Shown: in pieces, positions 27,684-39,009 of the stretch
Layout: each line of letters begins with the position of its first letter
How positions within the stretch are numbered: position 1 is the first letter of the stretch
Assembly: GCF_014647215.1 (NCBI RefSeq)
Contig: NZ_BMOT01000001.1
Coordinates: 62,001-126,000 of the forward strand
DNA length: 64,000 nucleotides
Source: Shewanella aestuarii
Lineage (GTDB): Bacteria; Pseudomonadota; Gammaproteobacteria; Enterobacterales; Shewanellaceae
Direction of reading: 5' to 3'
Notes under the pieces: generated by a model
Database searches by the model: none
What the model was told of the DNA's origin: nothing
Seen by the model: only the letters and a program-made list of their open reading frames with translations
Position numbers and translations under genes: made by a program

Positions 27684-30257
27684 TTAACTAGTTTGATTCA
27701 ACGCTAAATCAAGCGATGAAGATAAATGCTGCTGTTGTGCTTCATTGAGTGATTGACCATCTTGAGTTTGTAAGATGAAAAAATCTTCTGCACGCTCGCC
27801 GATAGTGGTGATCTTGGCTGCTAATAAAGTGACTTCACAGCGATAAAGGATATCACCCACTTTGGCTAAAAGACCCGGCGTATCCAGGGCTATTAGCTCC
27901 ATCATGCTGGTGTCTTGACGAATACTGGGTAAAAAACTTACCTGTGTTGGCACGTTAAACGGCTTCATAATTCGCGCAAGTTTTCTGAACTTAGGCAATT
28001 TAGGATTTTCACTGGCTAAGGCTTTTTCAAGCGCTTTTTTGATGCTCTGTATTCGTGACAACTGCACGATAGGCTCGCCATCTTGTTCTAAAATAACAAA
28101 TGTGTCTAGTGCATAATTATCAATTGACGTCATGATATTTGCATCATGTACGTTGATATTTTTGTTATCTAAAACGGTCATTACCGTGGCAAACAGCTTG
28201 GGTCTATCTTGGCTATATACAAATAACTCAGTGCCGCCGCGTGTCGTATGCTTTGACATTAAGACTAAAGGCTCATTCTGATTATGTTTGATGATCGCTT
28301 CGGTATGCCAAGCAACTTGGTTCGGCTGATGACGAAGAAAATATTCGGGCTTAAATCGACACCACAAAGACTGCATATCTTTATCTTTGATGCCTCGGCG
28401 CAATAATTCTTTTTGTGCTTTTGCTTGAACTTCTTCTACACGAGCCTGCTCATCAATGGGCTTTTCTTTACCGCGCGCCAGAACGCGCTGCGTTGAAAAA
28501 TATAAATCACGTAATAATGAGCCTTTCCAGTTATTCCATGTTTTTTCATTTGTGGCACAGATATCCGCAACGGTTAAGCAATACAAGTAACTTAAATGAA
28601 CGGCATCATGTACTTTATCGGCAAACTCCGCAACGACATCGGGATCTGAAATATCCCGTCTTTGCGCAGTGACTGACATGACTAAATGGTTTTCAACTAG
28701 CCAAGCGACTAAGCGACCATCGTGATCATTGAGTCCATGTAATTTACAAAAATCAATTGCATCGCTCGCCCCTAGTTTACTGTGATCTCCACCTCGACCT
28801 TTTGCAATATCATGAAATATTGCCCCTAAAACCAATAACCCTTTTTTGGGTAATTGGTTGATTAGCACCGCGCCTAAAGGAAACTCATCTTTTTGCTCAG
28901 CTTGAGCGAATCTTTCTATATTGAGTAATAATCTGTGGGTGTGCTCATCGACGGTATAAGCATGAAAAAGATCAAACTGCATTTGTCCTTCAATGCTTCG
29001 CCAGGCGGGCAGGTAGGAAGATAAAATTCCGTGCTTGTGCATCATTGAAAATGCCACAATACCGCGCGGGTGTTTTAAAATCTCCATAAACACTTTGCGA
29101 CAGTCGGGATTATCTTGCAGTGGGCCGGTTAAGCTGCGACGCGCTTTGCGCAGCAGTCTTAACGTTGGAGCATAAATATACTGAATATTAGAGTTTTTAA
29201 CGGCATATAAAAAAAGCCGTAATATTTCTTCAGGATGCTGACTGAACAAATCATTATCTAGTACCTCAATATAATAACCGCGACGCTGGTATTGCTCATT
29301 GATGGGTTGAATTTCTAATGCTTTAAAATGCCCTAAAGTTGCGCGCTTAAATAGCTGCAACAACATTTGATTTAACTCCATTATACGTCTTACAGTGCGA
29401 TAATAGCGTTTCATCATTTGCTCAACCGCAAGTTGAGTCGCATCTTCATAACCCAGCAAGCTGGCAACTTGACGTTGTAGGTCGAATAACAAGCGGTTTT
29501 CATTGCGATTTGCACTAATATGCAGCGCAAAGCGAATTTCCCACAGGTAATTTTGGCATTCCAATAATTCTTCTAATTCAGAAGGTTCAAGAAAATCATG
29601 CTCAACCAACTCAATGAGATTAGCGGCATCAAAATGACGCATTGCCACCCAGGCAATTGTCTGGATATCTCTCAAACCACCCGGGCAGGTTTTAATGTTC
29701 GGTTCAAGGTCAAAAGCACTGGCTTTTGAATGGCGAAGGGTTTGTTCTTCTTTTTTGGCATTGTAAAAATCGGCAGAAGGCCAGAAGTCATCTTGACGAA
29801 TACGTTGATATAACACATCAAATAGTTGTGTGTTACCGCATAAAAACCGTGCTTCAATTAAGTTGGTGGCGATAGTGATGTCAGCTTTACCTTGCTCGAT
29901 TGTTTGTGACACAGTGCGCACACTGTGGCCAATTTCAAGTCCAGCATCCCAAAGGTAAGTGATTAATTCACTGAGTTTTGCTTGGGTGTTTTGGCAAACC
30001 TCTTCCTGTTCAATTAAAAACAGTAAATCGACATCTGAATAGGGCAGAAGCTCACCGCGCCCATATCCACCTACAGCAATTAATGACATAGGGTACTGGT
30101 CTAAATGACATTTTTTCCATGCATTTTGCAGTAAGTTATCGATGAATGCGCTGCGTTGCTTAACAATATCTGCGATCGGGTGCTTCGCTTTATATTGCTC
30201 AACTAAGCGCTGGTTAAGTTCAAGTAAGGTATTTTTGGCTGCCAGCGCGGTATTCAT
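27684..30257 (-). CDS. glnD: Bifunctional uridylyltransferase/uridylyl-removing enzyme GlnD
   Basis: 857 residues against 890 in E. coli. It senses glutamine and adds or removes UMP on PII proteins, setting nitrogen control. The nucleotidyltransferase domain shows [19 protein letters not shown] with its metal-binding acids (near 63-81); the HD domain for UMP removal has HTHRLLL and [13 protein letters not shown]; two ACT domains at the C-terminus ([20 protein letters not shown] and [18 protein letters not shown]) bind glutamine. It lies between map and dapD, a common gammaproteobacterial order. Confidence 0.97.
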   Translation of the reverse strand: MNTALAAKNTLLELNQRLVEQYKAKHPIADIVKQRSAFIDNLLQNAWKKCHLDQYPMSLIAVGGYGRGELLPYSDVDLLFLIEQEEVCQNTQAKLSELITYLWDAGLEIGHSVRTVSQTIEQGKADITIATNLIEARFLCGNTQLFDVLYQRIRQDDFWPSADFYNAKKEEQTLRHSKASAFDLEPNIKTCPGGLRDIQTIAWVAMRHFDAANLIELVEHDFLEPSELEELLECQNYLWEIRFALHISANRNENRLLFDLQRQVASLLGYEDATQLAVEQMMKRYYRTVRRIMELNQMLLQLFKRATLGHFKALEIQPINEQYQRRGYYIEVLDNDLFSQHPEEILRLFLYAVKNSNIQYIYAPTLRLLRKARRSLTGPLQDNPDCRKVFMEILKHPRGIVAFSMMHKHGILSSYLPAWRSIEGQMQFDLFHAYTVDEHTHRLLLNIERFAQAEQKDEFPLGAVLINQLPKKGLLVLGAIFHDIAKGRGGDHSKLGASDAIDFCKLHGLNDHDGRLVAWLVENHLVMSVTAQRRDISDPDVVAEFADKVHDAVHLSYLYCLTVADICATNEKTWNNWKGSLLRDLYFSTQRVLARGKEKPIDEQARVEEVQAKAQKELLRRGIKDKDMQSLWCRFKPEYFLRHQPNQVAWHTEAIIKHNQNEPLVLMSKHTTRGGTELFVYSQDRPKLFATVMTVLDNKNINVHDANIMTSIDNYALDTFVILEQDGEPIVQLSRIQSIKKALEKALASENPKLPKFRKLARIMKPFNVPTQVSFLPSIRQDTSMMELIALDTPGLLAKVGDILYRCEVTLLAAKITTIGERAEDFFILQTQDGQSLNEAQQQHLSSSLDLALNQTS

Positions 30258-30281
30258 CGATATCCTTGAATCTTGTATAGA

Positions 30282-31079
30282 TTAAAAGTTAATAATTCTT
30301 GGGAAGTCTTCTTCATCACGAAGTGTTAGCACTTCTACACCGGTTTCAGTGACTAATAAAGTGTGCTCCCACTGGGCAGAATTTTTCCCATCAGAAGTTG
30401 TAACTGTCCAGTTGTCGTTTTTGTCTAATATGGTGGTATGACGACCCGCATTAATCATCGGCTCGATGGTAAAGCACATACCTGGCTTAATCACGGTTTT
30501 GTCATTATTTTTATAATGGACAACTTGAGGTTCTTCATGGAAACCAGCACCAATACCATGACCACAATAATCTTGTACGATTGAATACTTATCAAGCCCT
30601 GATTTGCTTGCTTTGATGAATTTTTCGATACTTGTGCCAATTTCGCCTAATTTTGCGCCAGGACGAACTTTTTTGATGGCCAAATACAGACTTTCTTGGG
30701 CAATTCGACATAAGCGTTTGTCTTTAGGACTGACCTCGCCAATAAGAAACATTTTTGAAGTATCGCCATGATAGCCATCTTTAATCACAGTAATATCAAT
30801 ATTTAAAATATCACCATCTTTGAGGATGTAATCTGATGGGATACCGTGACAAATAGTATCATTTACCGAAGTGCAAATTGATTTTGGAAAACCATGGTAA
30901 TTAAGCGGTGCAGATATGGCACCTTGCTCTTCAGTATATTGCGCACAAATGGTATTTAATTGATTGGTTGTGACACCAGCAACAACATGGGGTGCAATCA
31001 TTTCCAGTACTTGTGCAGCGAGTTTTCCTGCTGCGCGCATCTTTTCAATTTCGTCGGCATTTTTAATGACAATACTCAT
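30282..31079 (-). CDS. map: Methionine aminopeptidase, type I
   Basis: 265 residues. It removes the N-terminal methionine from new proteins. The metal ligands of the family are visible: DITVIKDGYHGDTSK with two aspartates, GHGIG with a histidine, TIEPM with a glutamate and QWEHTLL with the last glutamate; the substrate-side His is in CHGIPSD. It is divergent from rpsB, as in E. coli. First gene of the minus-strand map-glnD-dapD unit. Confidence 0.97.
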   Translation of the reverse strand: MSIVIKNADEIEKMRAAGKLAAQVLEMIAPHVVAGVTTNQLNTICAQYTEEQGAISAPLNYHGFPKSICTSVNDTICHGIPSDYILKDGDILNIDITVIKDGYHGDTSKMFLIGEVSPKDKRLCRIAQESLYLAIKKVRPGAKLGEIGTSIEKFIKASKSGLDKYSIVQDYCGHGIGAGFHEEPQVVHYKNNDKTVIKPGMCFTIEPMINAGRHTTILDKNDNWTVTTSDGKNSAQWEHTLLVTETGVEVLTLRDEEDFPRIINF

Positions 31080-31145
31080 GAATCTTCTCTTGGTTTTTAA
31101 CGTTCAAAATGGGCCCGTTTAAAGCAATCAATTACACGTAAAAAG

Positions 31146-31432
31146 TTGTGTTTGATCGCTGTTTATGGTATAAAGCGCGCCGTTATGTGTGAGTTCGTGT
31201 TTCTTAGTTTGTTTTGTTTTGCGGAACAAATAATCACTTTATAGTGCTTTAATTGCTCGGTGTTTCAACAAACTGTCAGAATTTGCGGCTATTATACATG
31301 GCAATTAACTTAAATACTAAATCACACACGTATCGACACATTTTTCGGGGTGCTCTCAATGCTTTTATTAGCGTAGAAGAGTCGAAACATGGGATGCGTG
31401 GAGGTCTAACCCCTTACATTAAGGTAAATACA
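31146..31432 (+). promoter_or_regulatory. rpsB promoter and about 250-nt leader
   Basis: TTGTGT (31146-31151), a 17-bp spacer and TATAAA (31169-31174) make a good sigma-70 promoter. The bases right after the -10 are GCGCGCC, a GC-rich discriminator of the kind linked to ppGpp/DksA control of ribosomal genes. The start near 31181 leaves about 250 nt of leader before the rpsB ATG, long enough for S2 autoregulation as known in E. coli; I could not derive its fold. The rest of 31080-31432 has no gene. Confidence 0.65.
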
Positions 31433-32161
31433 ATGACTACTGTTTCAATGCGCGACATGCTACAAGCTGGTGTTCACTTCGGTCACCAAACACGTTACTG
31501 GAACCCAAAGATGAAGCCTTTCATCTTCGGTGCTCGCAACGGTGTACACATCATCAACCTTGAGCACACTGTACCAATGTTCAACGAAGCTTTAGCTTTC
31601 ATTAGCAACGTTGCTTCTAAGAAAGGTAAAGTATTATTCGTAGGTACTAAGCGCGCTGCTGGCGAAGCTATCAAAGAAGCTGCAATTTCTTGTGACCAGT
31701 ACTATGTTGATCACCGCTGGTTAGGCGGTATGTTAACAAACTGGAAAACTGTTCGTCAGTCAATCAAGCGTCTTAAAGAGCTAGAAAGTCAGTCAGTTGA
31801 CGGTACTTTCGACAAGCTTACTAAGAAAGAAGCGTTAATGCGTTCACGCGAATTAGACAAGTTAGAAAAGTCTCTAGGCGGAATCAAAAACATGGGCGGT
31901 TTACCTGACGTATTATTCGTTATCGGTGCTGACCATGAGCATATCGCTATTAAAGAAGCTAACAACCTAGGTATCCCAGTTGTTGCAGTTGTTGATACTA
32001 ACTCTGCGCCAGACGGTGTTAACTACATCGTTCCTGGTAACGACGATGCAATGCGTGCAATTCGTTTGTACACTTCATCTGTTGCTGCTGCTGCCAACTC
32101 AGGCCGTGGTCAAGATTTAGCTGTTCAAGCTGAACAAGACGGTTTCGTAGAAGCTGTTTAA
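31433..32161 (+). CDS. rpsB: 30S ribosomal protein S2
   Basis: 242 residues from ATG 31433 ([20 protein letters not shown]), preceded by AAGG. The open frame reaches back to 31253 but that part is the untranslated leader. S2 joins the small subunit late and contacts S1. Hallmarks [23 protein letters not shown] and the [12 protein letters not shown] segment are intact. First gene of rpsB-tsf. Confidence 0.98.
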   Translation: MTTVSMRDMLQAGVHFGHQTRYWNPKMKPFIFGARNGVHIINLEHTVPMFNEALAFISNVASKKGKVLFVGTKRAAGEAIKEAAISCDQYYVDHRWLGGMLTNWKTVRQSIKRLKELESQSVDGTFDKLTKKEALMRSRELDKLEKSLGGIKNMGGLPDVLFVIGADHEHIAIKEANNLGIPVVAVVDTNSAPDGVNYIVPGNDDAMRAIRLYTSSVAAAANSGRGQDLAVQAEQDGFVEAV

Positions 32162-32211
32162 TAAGGCGTGATGTTTAACATCCCCCCTTATTTGCCAATA
32201 AGATAATTGGT

Positions 32212-32239
32212 AAACAGGGGCCTTTGGGCCCCTGTTTTA
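32212..32239 (+). terminator. Hairpin between rpsB and tsf (partial terminator)
   Basis: 11-bp stem AAACAGGGGCC / GGCCCCTGTTT with a 4-nt loop and four T residues at its base. The T run is short, which fits partial read-through into tsf; E. coli has a comparable element in the same place. Confidence 0.8.
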
Positions 32240-32278
32240 CAAATGCAATATTAGACGAATTAAATAGAGGATTTAACA

Positions 32279-33130
32279 ATGGCAATTACTGCTGCCCAAG
32301 TTAAAGAACTTCGTGACCGCACTGGCGCTGGCATGATGGACTGTAAGAATGCACTGACTGAAACTAACGGTGACATCGAGCTAGCGATTGATAACATGCG
32401 TAAAAGCGGCGCGGCTAAAGCGGCTAAGAAAGCCGGTAACATCGCTGCTGACGGTACTATTCTAATCAAGAACGGTGAAGGTTTCGCTGCTCTTTTAGAA
32501 GTTAACTGTCAAACTGACTTCGTTGCTAAAGATTCTAACTTCCTAGGCTTTGCTAACGCGGTACTAGATGTTGCTGCAGCATCTAAAGTGACTATCGAAG
32601 ATTTAAAAGCACAGTTTGAAGAAACTCGTGTAGCTCTAGTAGCTAAAATCGGTGAAAACATCAATGTTCGTCGCGTTGAGTATATCGATGGTGCTAACTT
32701 GGCTTCTTACCGTCACGGCGAGCGTATCGGTGTGGTTGTAACTGGTGAAGCTGACGAAGAAACATTAAAGCACATCGCTATGCACGTTGCTGCTTCTAAG
32801 CCTGATTTCGTAAACCCTGAAGATGTACCTGCTGAACTTGTAGAAAGAGAGCAAGCACTTCAAATCGAAATCGCGATGAACGAAGGCAAGCCTGCTGAAA
32901 TCGCTGAGAAAATGGTTGTTGGTCGTATGAAGAAGTTCACTGGTGAGATCTCTCTTACTGGTCAAGCTTTCATCATGGAACCAAAGAAAACTGTTGGTGA
33001 AATTCTGAAAGAGAAAAAAGCCACAGTAACTAACTTCATTCGTTTAGAAGTGGGTGAAGGTATCGAGAAGAAAGAAGAAGATTTTGCTGCTGAAGTTGCA
33101 GCTCAAATCGCTGCTACTAAAAAGGCGTAA
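32279..33130 (+). CDS. tsf: Elongation factor Ts
   Basis: 283 residues, normal length. It is the GDP/GTP exchange factor of EF-Tu. The N-terminal UBA-like segment ([19 protein letters not shown]) and the TDFVAKD loop that inserts into EF-Tu are intact. AGAGGA lies before the ATG. Codon use is strongly biased as expected for a highly expressed gene. Confidence 0.98.
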   Translation: MAITAAQVKELRDRTGAGMMDCKNALTETNGDIELAIDNMRKSGAAKAAKKAGNIAADGTILIKNGEGFAALLEVNCQTDFVAKDSNFLGFANAVLDVAAASKVTIEDLKAQFEETRVALVAKIGENINVRRVEYIDGANLASYRHGERIGVVVTGEADEETLKHIAMHVAASKPDFVNPEDVPAELVEREQALQIEIAMNEGKPAEIAEKMVVGRMKKFTGEISLTGQAFIMEPKKTVGEILKEKKATVTNFIRLEVGEGIEKKEEDFAAEVAAQIAATKKA

Positions 33131-33152
33131 TCGCTTTTTCTCTATATACCCT

Positions 33153-33182
33153 AAGACCGCAGCAATCGCTGCGGTCTTGTTA
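33153..33182 (+). terminator. Intrinsic terminator after tsf
   Basis: 10-bp stem AAGACCGCAG / CTGCGGTCTT with a 6-nt loop, followed by a broken T run (TTGTTAT). It separates tsf from pyrH by 69 bp. Confidence 0.75.
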
Positions 33183-33199
33183 TAATCAGGATAAAAATT

Positions 33200-33931
33200 A
33201 TGAGCACCAATCCAAAACCTGCATTTAGACGTATTCTGCTTAAATTAAGCGGTGAAGCATTAATGGGCGAAGAAGGCTTCGGCATCGACCCTAAAGTACT
33301 TGATCGTATGGCTCAAGAAGTGAAAGAGCTTGTTGAACTGGGTATTCAAGTTGGTGTGGTAATTGGTGGTGGTAATCTATTTCGTGGTGAAGGCCTAGCG
33401 CAAGCTGGCATGAACCGTGTGGTGGGCGATCACATGGGTATGCTAGCAACTGTCATGAATGGCTTAGCCATGAGAGATGCGTTGCATCGTGCCTATGTTA
33501 ATGCGCGCCTGATGTCAGCTATCCCGTTAAAAGGGGTGTGTGACGATTATAATTGGGCTGAAGCCATTAGCTTACTAAAATCTGGCCGAGTGGTAATTTT
33601 TGCCGCAGGAACCGGTAACCCATTTTGTACCACTGACTCTGCAGCTTGTTTACGTGGCATTGAAATTGAAGCCGAAGTGGTCTTAAAAGGCACTAAAGTA
33701 GACGGTGTTTACTCTGCAGACCCAATGAAAAATCCTGAAGCGGTTAAATACGACACGCTTAGCTTTAATGAAGTCTTAGAGTCTGAATTAAAAGTGATGG
33801 ATCTTGCCGCCTTTACTATGGCTCGTGATCATAACATCCCAATTTTAGTATTCAACATGAATAAGCCAGGTGCTTTACGCCGTGTTATTATGGGCGAAAG
33901 TGAAGGTACAATTATTAGCAGTCAAAAATAA
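33200..33931 (+). CDS. pyrH: UMP kinase
   Basis: 243 residues of the amino-acid kinase fold. It phosphorylates UMP to UDP and is feedback-inhibited by [23 protein letters not shown], the [11 protein letters not shown] loop and [13 protein letters not shown] are family signatures. AGGA lies before the ATG. Part of the rpsB-frr run. Confidence 0.97.
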   Translation: MSTNPKPAFRRILLKLSGEALMGEEGFGIDPKVLDRMAQEVKELVELGIQVGVVIGGGNLFRGEGLAQAGMNRVVGDHMGMLATVMNGLAMRDALHRAYVNARLMSAIPLKGVCDDYNWAEAISLLKSGRVVIFAAGTGNPFCTTDSAACLRGIEIEAEVVLKGTKVDGVYSADPMKNPEAVKYDTLSFNEVLESELKVMDLAAFTMARDHNIPILVFNMNKPGALRRVIMGESEGTIISSQK

Positions 33932-34061
33932 TTCCGCTATCACATGAGTAACACAGTGGCGTAAAATGAACTGCAAGTATTATTTGAGCTGATCCATTGT
34001 CTGTACGATTCTTTATCGATTGGCTTAAACTTAATGAATATTGGTTAAAAAGGAAATTATT

Positions 34062-34619
34062 GTGATTGAAACAATTATGTTAGATGCGCAAGAGCGCATG
34101 GGTAAATGTGTAGATGCGACTAAAAATCAAATGGCAAAAGTGCGCACAGGTCGTGCTCACCCAAGCCTATTAGATTCGATTCAAGTTTCTTACTACGGTG
34201 CAATGACTCCGCTTAAGCAAGTGGCAAACATTGGTATCGAAGATTCACGTACGTTGAACGTAACGGTATTTGATCAAACATTAGTTCAAGCCGTTGAAAA
34301 AGCGATTATGTCATCTGATCTTGGTTTAAACCCAATGACAGCTGGCACTTCAATGCGTATTCCTTTACCAGCTTTAACTGAAGAGCGCCGTAAAGACTTT
34401 ATTAAAGTTGTGCGTAATGAAGCTGAAAATGGTCGTGTAGCAATTCGTAATGTGCGTCGTGATGCCATTACCGAAGTTAAGAAGCTTGAAAAAGCCAAAG
34501 AATGTACTGAAGACGATGTGCGTCGCAGTGAAGATAGCGTTCAAAAGTTTACTGATGCAGCGATTAAAAACGTTGATCAGCTGCTTGCAGCAAAAGAAAA
34601 AGAGTTAATGGAAGTCTAA
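34062..34619 (+). CDS. frr: Ribosome recycling factor
   Basis: 185 residues from GTG 34062, which has AAAAGGA eight bases upstream and gives the family N-terminus [14 protein letters not shown]. coli frr is the same length and also begins with GTG. A TTG at 34041 is in frame but sits on the wrong side of the ribosome site. RRF and EF-G split post-termination ribosomes. The helix bundle motif [12 protein letters not shown] and [14 protein letters not shown] are intact. Confidence 0.96.
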   Translation: MIETIMLDAQERMGKCVDATKNQMAKVRTGRAHPSLLDSIQVSYYGAMTPLKQVANIGIEDSRTLNVTVFDQTLVQAVEKAIMSSDLGLNPMTAGTSMRIPLPALTEERRKDFIKVVRNEAENGRVAIRNVRRDAITEVKKLEKAKECTEDDVRRSEDSVQKFTDAAIKNVDQLLAAKEKELMEV

Positions 34620-34646
34620 ACTTCAGCGTTCAACGCTAGAGTTAAT

Positions 34647-34683
34647 ACGCCGTGTAAGGGTATACTACACGGCGTTTGTTTTT
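34647..34683 (+). terminator. Intrinsic terminator after frr
   Basis: Perfect 10-bp stem ACGCCGTGTA / TACACGGCGT with a 9-nt loop and TTGTTTTTT after it. It ends 17 bp before the uppS start, so uppS needs read-through or a promoter not recognised here. Confidence 0.9.
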
Positions 34684-34699
34684 TATAGGGTCGTTGTTG

Positions 34700-35524
34700 A
34701 TGTCATCTACAAATGATTATGGAACAGGTGTTACTACTTCTTCTGAGTTAGTCACGTCTGAAGTCTTACCTGGACAATTATCGGATATCGTAAAGCAGTC
34801 TTTGCCAAAACACGTCGCTATTATCATGGATGGTAATGGTCGTTGGGCACAAAATAAAAGTATGCCTAGAGTGGTCGGTCACAAAGCTGGTGTTAAAGCC
34901 GTTAGACGTATTGTGAGTGCGGCAAGTCAGTTGGGCATAGCATCATTAACACTGTTTGCATTTTCGAGTGAAAATTGGCGCAGACCGGATAAAGAAGTCA
35001 ATTTATTGATGGAGCTTTTTTTCAGTGTGTTACAACGTGAAATTAAGCGTTTAGATAAAAATCAGGTTAAGTTAAATATTATTGGAGATATCAGCCGTTT
35101 TTCAGCACGGTTACAAGCTCAAATTGCCCAAGCTCAAGACAAGACAAAAGACAATACCGGGTTAGTGCTTAACGTTGCTGCTAACTATGGTGGGCGTTGG
35201 GATATTATGCAGGCTGCTCAAAAATTAGCTGAAAAAGTCGAAAGTGGCGAAATCAGCAGCAGTCAGATGACCGAAGAGGCATTAAATCAACATTTGTGCA
35301 TGCAAAATCAAAGCGAAGTTGATTTAATGATAAGAACTGGCGGTGATTACCGCATCAGTAATTTTATTTTATGGCAGGCCGCCTATGCAGAGTTAGTGTT
35401 CACAGAAACACTTTGGCCTGATTTTGATGAGAAAGCTTTTCATCATGCACTGGCAACTTTTGCCAGCCGTCAGCGTCGTTTCGGTTTGACTGGGAGTCAA
35501 ATAGAACAAATACGATCGCTTTAA
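34700..35524 (+). CDS. uppS: Undecaprenyl diphosphate synthase
   Basis: 274 residues from ATG 34700 (AGGG nine bases upstream). It adds isoprene units in cis to farnesyl diphosphate, giving the carrier lipid for peptidoglycan and O-antigen. VAIIMDGNGRWAQ holds the catalytic aspartate; FAFSSENWRRP and DLMIRTGGDYRISNFLLWQ-type segments are present. The first 35 residues are polar and longer than in E. coli. Followed by cdsA after 18 bp. Confidence 0.96.
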   Translation: MSSTNDYGTGVTTSSELVTSEVLPGQLSDIVKQSLPKHVAIIMDGNGRWAQNKSMPRVVGHKAGVKAVRRIVSAASQLGIASLTLFAFSSENWRRPDKEVNLLMELFFSVLQREIKRLDKNQVKLNIIGDISRFSARLQAQIAQAQDKTKDNTGLVLNVAANYGGRWDIMQAAQKLAEKVESGEISSSQMTEEALNQHLCMQNQSEVDLMIRTGGDYRISNFILWQAAYAELVFTETLWPDFDEKAFHHALATFASRQRRFGLTGSQIEQIRSL

Positions 35525-35542
35525 TCTTAAGAGGATTAGTTT

Positions 35543-36400
35543 TTGCTAAAACAACGAATAATAACAGCACTTTGTTTAATCCCACTTGTATTAGTCGGTA
35601 TCTTTTGGGTGCCTTCTGTGTATTTTTCATGGTGTTTGGTCCCCATTTTTGCTATTGCAGCAAAAGAATGGGGCCGCTTCATCGATAAAGAATGCAATAT
35701 TACTCAATGGTCATTTACCATCACCGTAACCGTGTTATTGATAGCAATCAACGTGTTATTTCCAGCAGACAGTTTATGGTTTAAAGGGCATCTGCAACCC
35801 ATGTTTTTAGCGATAATAAGCATTGGCGTTGTGTGGTGGGTTATTAGCACATTACTGGTGTTTAGTTTCCCTAAAAGCGCAGCAGTTTGGCGAAATAGCC
35901 ATATGCTAAAATCCATGTTTGGTCAGTTAACCTTGATACCGTGTTTCGTGTCTTTAATTACCCTTAAGTCATTAAGTAATCAATCCGATCCATATTTTGG
36001 TGGTGTGTTGGTGCTGATTGTGATGTTAATCGTTTGGGCTACTGATACTGGAGCCTATTTTGCTGGCAGAACCCTTGGTAAGCATAAGTTAATGCCTAGT
36101 GTTAGCCCCGCGAAAACCTTAGAGGGCTTAGCTGGTGGCTTACTGACTAGCATGTTAATTGTTGCCGGCGTGATGTATTTTTCTCCGCAGCAAGAGTTAG
36201 GTTTGTTAGTTGCGGTCACATTAATTACGGCTTTAGCCTCTGCATTTGGTGATTTATCTGAAAGTATGTTTAAACGCGTTGCCGTCATAAAAGATTCTGG
36301 CACTATTTTGCCAGGTCATGGTGGCATACTTGATCGAATCGATAGCTTAACCGCAGCGTTTCCCGTGTTTACATTAATCTATATCGCCATGTGGATGTAA
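35543..36400 (+). CDS. cdsA: Phosphatidate cytidylyltransferase
   Basis: 285 residues, an integral membrane enzyme making CDP-diacylglycerol for all phospholipids. Eight or so hydrophobic segments; the C-terminal signature [19 protein letters not shown] is complete. It begins with TTG 35543, with GAGGA seven bases upstream; no ATG is in frame nearby. The stop overlaps the likely start of dxr (TAATG). Confidence 0.96.
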   Translation: MLKQRIITALCLIPLVLVGIFWVPSVYFSWCLVPIFAIAAKEWGRFIDKECNITQWSFTITVTVLLIAINVLFPADSLWFKGHLQPMFLAIISIGVVWWVISTLLVFSFPKSAAVWRNSHMLKSMFGQLTLIPCFVSLITLKSLSNQSDPYFGGVLVLIVMLIVWATDTGAYFAGRTLGKHKLMPSVSPAKTLEGLAGGLLTSMLIVAGVMYFSPQQELGLLVAVTLITALASAFGDLSESMFKRVAVIKDSGTILPGHGGILDRIDSLTAAFPVFTLIYIAMWM

Positions 36401-37596
36401 TGCTAATGCAAAACATGGTTATCCTTGGCGCGACAGGATCAATTGGCGCAAGTACCTTGAGTGTTATCACTCAAAATCCCGATAAATATGCGGTTTATGC
36501 CCTGGTTGCCAATGCCAGTGTAGATAAAATGTTGGCCTTATGTCTGGCTCATCAGCCTGTGTTTGCCCACATGGTTGATCAACAAGCCGCAATTAAACTT
36601 AAGCTTGCATTACCGTCATCGAGTAAAACCATTGTAACCTCAACACCTGAAGAGTTAACGGCTTTAGTGACCCATAGCGACGTTGATACTGTCATGGCTG
36701 CCATTGTTGGTGCAGCCGGATTAGTGCCTACGTTTGCCGCCGTTAAGGCGGGTAAAAGAGTGCTATTGGCCAACAAAGAAGCCTTGGTCATGTCTGGTGA
36801 GCTATTTATGCAAACCGCAAAAGCATCGGGTGCGACGATATTACCCGTTGATAGTGAACATAATGCTATTTTTCAATGCATGCCTCAAGCCGTGCAAAAT
36901 AACTTAGGTTTTTGTGATATCGCTTCTGAAGGCATTTCGCATATCCTACTGACAGGTTCTGGTGGTCCTTTTTTAACGACTGACTTAACAATTTTGCCCA
37001 ACGTGACACCCGATCAGGCTTGTAATCATCCGAATTGGTCAATGGGCAGAAAAATATCTGTTGATTCAGCATCTATGATGAACAAAGGATTAGAATACAT
37101 CGAAGCGCGGTGGTTATTTAATACTACTCCCGAACAGCTTAAAGTGGTTATCCATCCTCAAAGTGTTATTCACTCCATGGTGCAATATAAAGATGGTTCG
37201 GTACTGGCGCAGATGGGTAACCCTGATATGCGTACGCCAATTGCTCATTGTATGAGCTATCCACAAAGAATTTCAGCTGGCGTTGAACCTTTAGACTTTT
37301 TCAAAGTCGGACAGTTAAGCTTTTTAGAACCTGATTTTAATCGTTTTCCATGTTTAAAGTTAGCGATAGAAGCATGCCAGCAAGGGCAGGAAGCAACCAC
37401 GGTATTGAATGCAGCCAATGAAATTGCCGTTGAGGCTTTTTTGCAGGGTAGAATTAAATTTACCGATATTGCCGTCGTCAATGAACAATGCCTTGTATCG
37501 GTTAATCGGTCAGCGTTAAAGTCGATAGAAGATATTATTGCTTTAGACAGCGACGCACGCCAATTGGCTTTATCTAAAATTAAAGCGTTAGGGTAA
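36400..37596 (+). CDS. dxr: 1-deoxy-D-xylulose 5-phosphate reductoisomerase
   Basis: 398 residues from ATG 36400, which overlaps the cdsA stop; ATG 36406 is equally possible and gives the E. coli-like start [14 protein letters not shown]. It makes MEP, the first committed step of the non-mevalonate isoprenoid pathway that also feeds uppS. The NADPH site [10 protein letters not shown], metal-binding [11 protein letters not shown] and the flexible loop around [23 protein letters not shown]-type sequence are intact. Confidence 0.96.
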   Translation: MLMQNMVILGATGSIGASTLSVITQNPDKYAVYALVANASVDKMLALCLAHQPVFAHMVDQQAAIKLKLALPSSSKTIVTSTPEELTALVTHSDVDTVMAAIVGAAGLVPTFAAVKAGKRVLLANKEALVMSGELFMQTAKASGATILPVDSEHNAIFQCMPQAVQNNLGFCDIASEGISHILLTGSGGPFLTTDLTILPNVTPDQACNHPNWSMGRKISVDSASMMNKGLEYIEARWLFNTTPEQLKVVIHPQSVIHSMVQYKDGSVLAQMGNPDMRTPIAHCMSYPQRISAGVEPLDFFKVGQLSFLEPDFNRFPCLKLAIEACQQGQEATTVLNAANEIAVEAFLQGRIKFTDIAVVNEQCLVSVNRSALKSIEDIIALDSDARQLALSKIKALG

Positions 37597-37607
37597 AGAG
37601 GAGTAAG

Positions 37608-38978
37608 ATGTTCGATTTTTTGTGGAATTTAGGCTCTTTCATTGTTGCCCTGGGTATTTTAATTACCGTGCATGAATACGGCCATTTTTGGGTTGCACGT
37701 AAGTGTGGCGTAAAAGTCGAAAAATTTTCAATTGGGTTTGGAAAAGCCATTTGGCGTAAAGTCGGTCAAGATGGCACTGAATATGTTGTTGCCATGATCC
37801 CTTTGGGGGGCTTTGTTAAAATGCTTGATGAGCGGGTTGAAGATGTACCTGCCGATATGCTTGATCAAGCGTTTAATCGTAAAACAGTTTGGCAGCGCAT
37901 TGCCATCGTGGCTGCCGGACCATTAGCCAACTTTATCTTTGCTATTGTTGCTTTATACGCCATGTATTTAATCGGTGTTCCTTCGATTAAGCCAGTAATT
38001 GATTCAACCAAAATTAACTCACCTGCAGCAGTTATTCAGTTATCTGAACCGCAACAGATCCTTGCTATTTCAGGGCAAGATGTTCGCAATTGGGAAGAGG
38101 TCAATTTGGCTTTAGTGGGTCATATTGGAAGCGATAGTGTCGATGTAACATTGGCGCCGCTTTCTAGAATTGAAGGTGTGGATGTCAGTGGCCAAACATA
38201 CCAACTCGATACCCGTAATTGGAAATTTGATCCAGAAAAAGAATCGCCTATTACCGCTTTAGGATTAGGAATATTTAGACCCGGAATAAATCCGGTCATC
38301 GCCGCTATATCAGAAAATAGTTCGGCACAAATGGCAGGTTTGATGATTGGCGATAAAATCATATCGATAAATCAACAGCAGTACAAAGATTGGAATAGCT
38401 TTGTTGATGTGGTACAAACGTCAGCTAATAAGACACTTACTCTCGTTATTGAGCGAGCAGGCCAGCAGTTACCGTTTGAGGTTGTGCCCCAGGCTCAAAC
38501 CAATGACAATGGTGACATAATCGGTATTGTTGGTATTAGCCCTACTGCCGCGCAATGGCCTGAAAATATGCGCTTTGATTTAGAATATGGCATGATAGAT
38601 TCCGTTTCCGCTGCTGTTGATAAAACATGGCAGCTAGTGGTGGTTAGTTTCAAAATGATAGGTAAATTATTTACCGGCGATGTGTCGGTGAAAAATCTAA
38701 GTGGCCCCATATCTATTGCGCAAGGAGCGGGTGCGAGCGCAAATTATGGATTGGTGTATTTTCTTGGATTTATCGCACTAATTAGCGTGAACCTAGGGAT
38801 TATTAATTTAATGCCTTTACCCGTGCTAGATGGTGGACACTTGCTGTATTACTTTATTGAAGTGATTACGGGTAAGCCTGTACCTGAAAAGGTGCAGGAA
38901 ATTGGATTCAGGTTTGGCGCAGCTTTGCTGCTAATGTTGATGAGTGTAGCGCTTTTCAACGATTTTGCCCGACTCTGA
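37608..38978 (+). CDS. rseP: Site-2 protease RseP
   Basis: 456 residues. An inner-membrane zinc metalloprotease that makes the second cut in RseA, freeing sigma-E on envelope stress. The HEYGH zinc motif is at 22-26 and the second motif NLMPLPVLDGG near the C-terminus; two PDZ domains fill the periplasmic middle. It directly precedes bamA, whose outer-membrane assembly role is tied to the same stress response. Confidence 0.97.
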   Translation: MFDFLWNLGSFIVALGILITVHEYGHFWVARKCGVKVEKFSIGFGKAIWRKVGQDGTEYVVAMIPLGGFVKMLDERVEDVPADMLDQAFNRKTVWQRIAIVAAGPLANFIFAIVALYAMYLIGVPSIKPVIDSTKINSPAAVIQLSEPQQILAISGQDVRNWEEVNLALVGHIGSDSVDVTLAPLSRIEGVDVSGQTYQLDTRNWKFDPEKESPITALGLGIFRPGINPVIAAISENSSAQMAGLMIGDKIISINQQQYKDWNSFVDVVQTSANKTLTLVIERAGQQLPFEVVPQAQTNDNGDIIGIVGISPTAAQWPENMRFDLEYGMIDSVSAAVDKTWQLVVVSFKMIGKLFTGDVSVKNLSGPISIAQGAGASANYGLVYFLGFIALISVNLGIINLMPLPVLDGGHLLYYFIEVITGKPVPEKVQEIGFRFGAALLLMLMSVALFNDFARL

Positions 38979-39009
38979 GCAAGGACAGACTAATAATTAG
39001 AAGTGCTCT

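Noticed and set aside
31253-31432. 60-residue N-terminal extension of ribosomal protein S2
   Set aside because: S2 begins at [10 protein letters not shown]; the upstream part is the leader RNA.
33181-33186. TATAAT as a pyrH promoter
   Set aside because: It would start transcription about 7 bases before the ATG and has no -35 element; it belongs to the tail of the tsf terminator.
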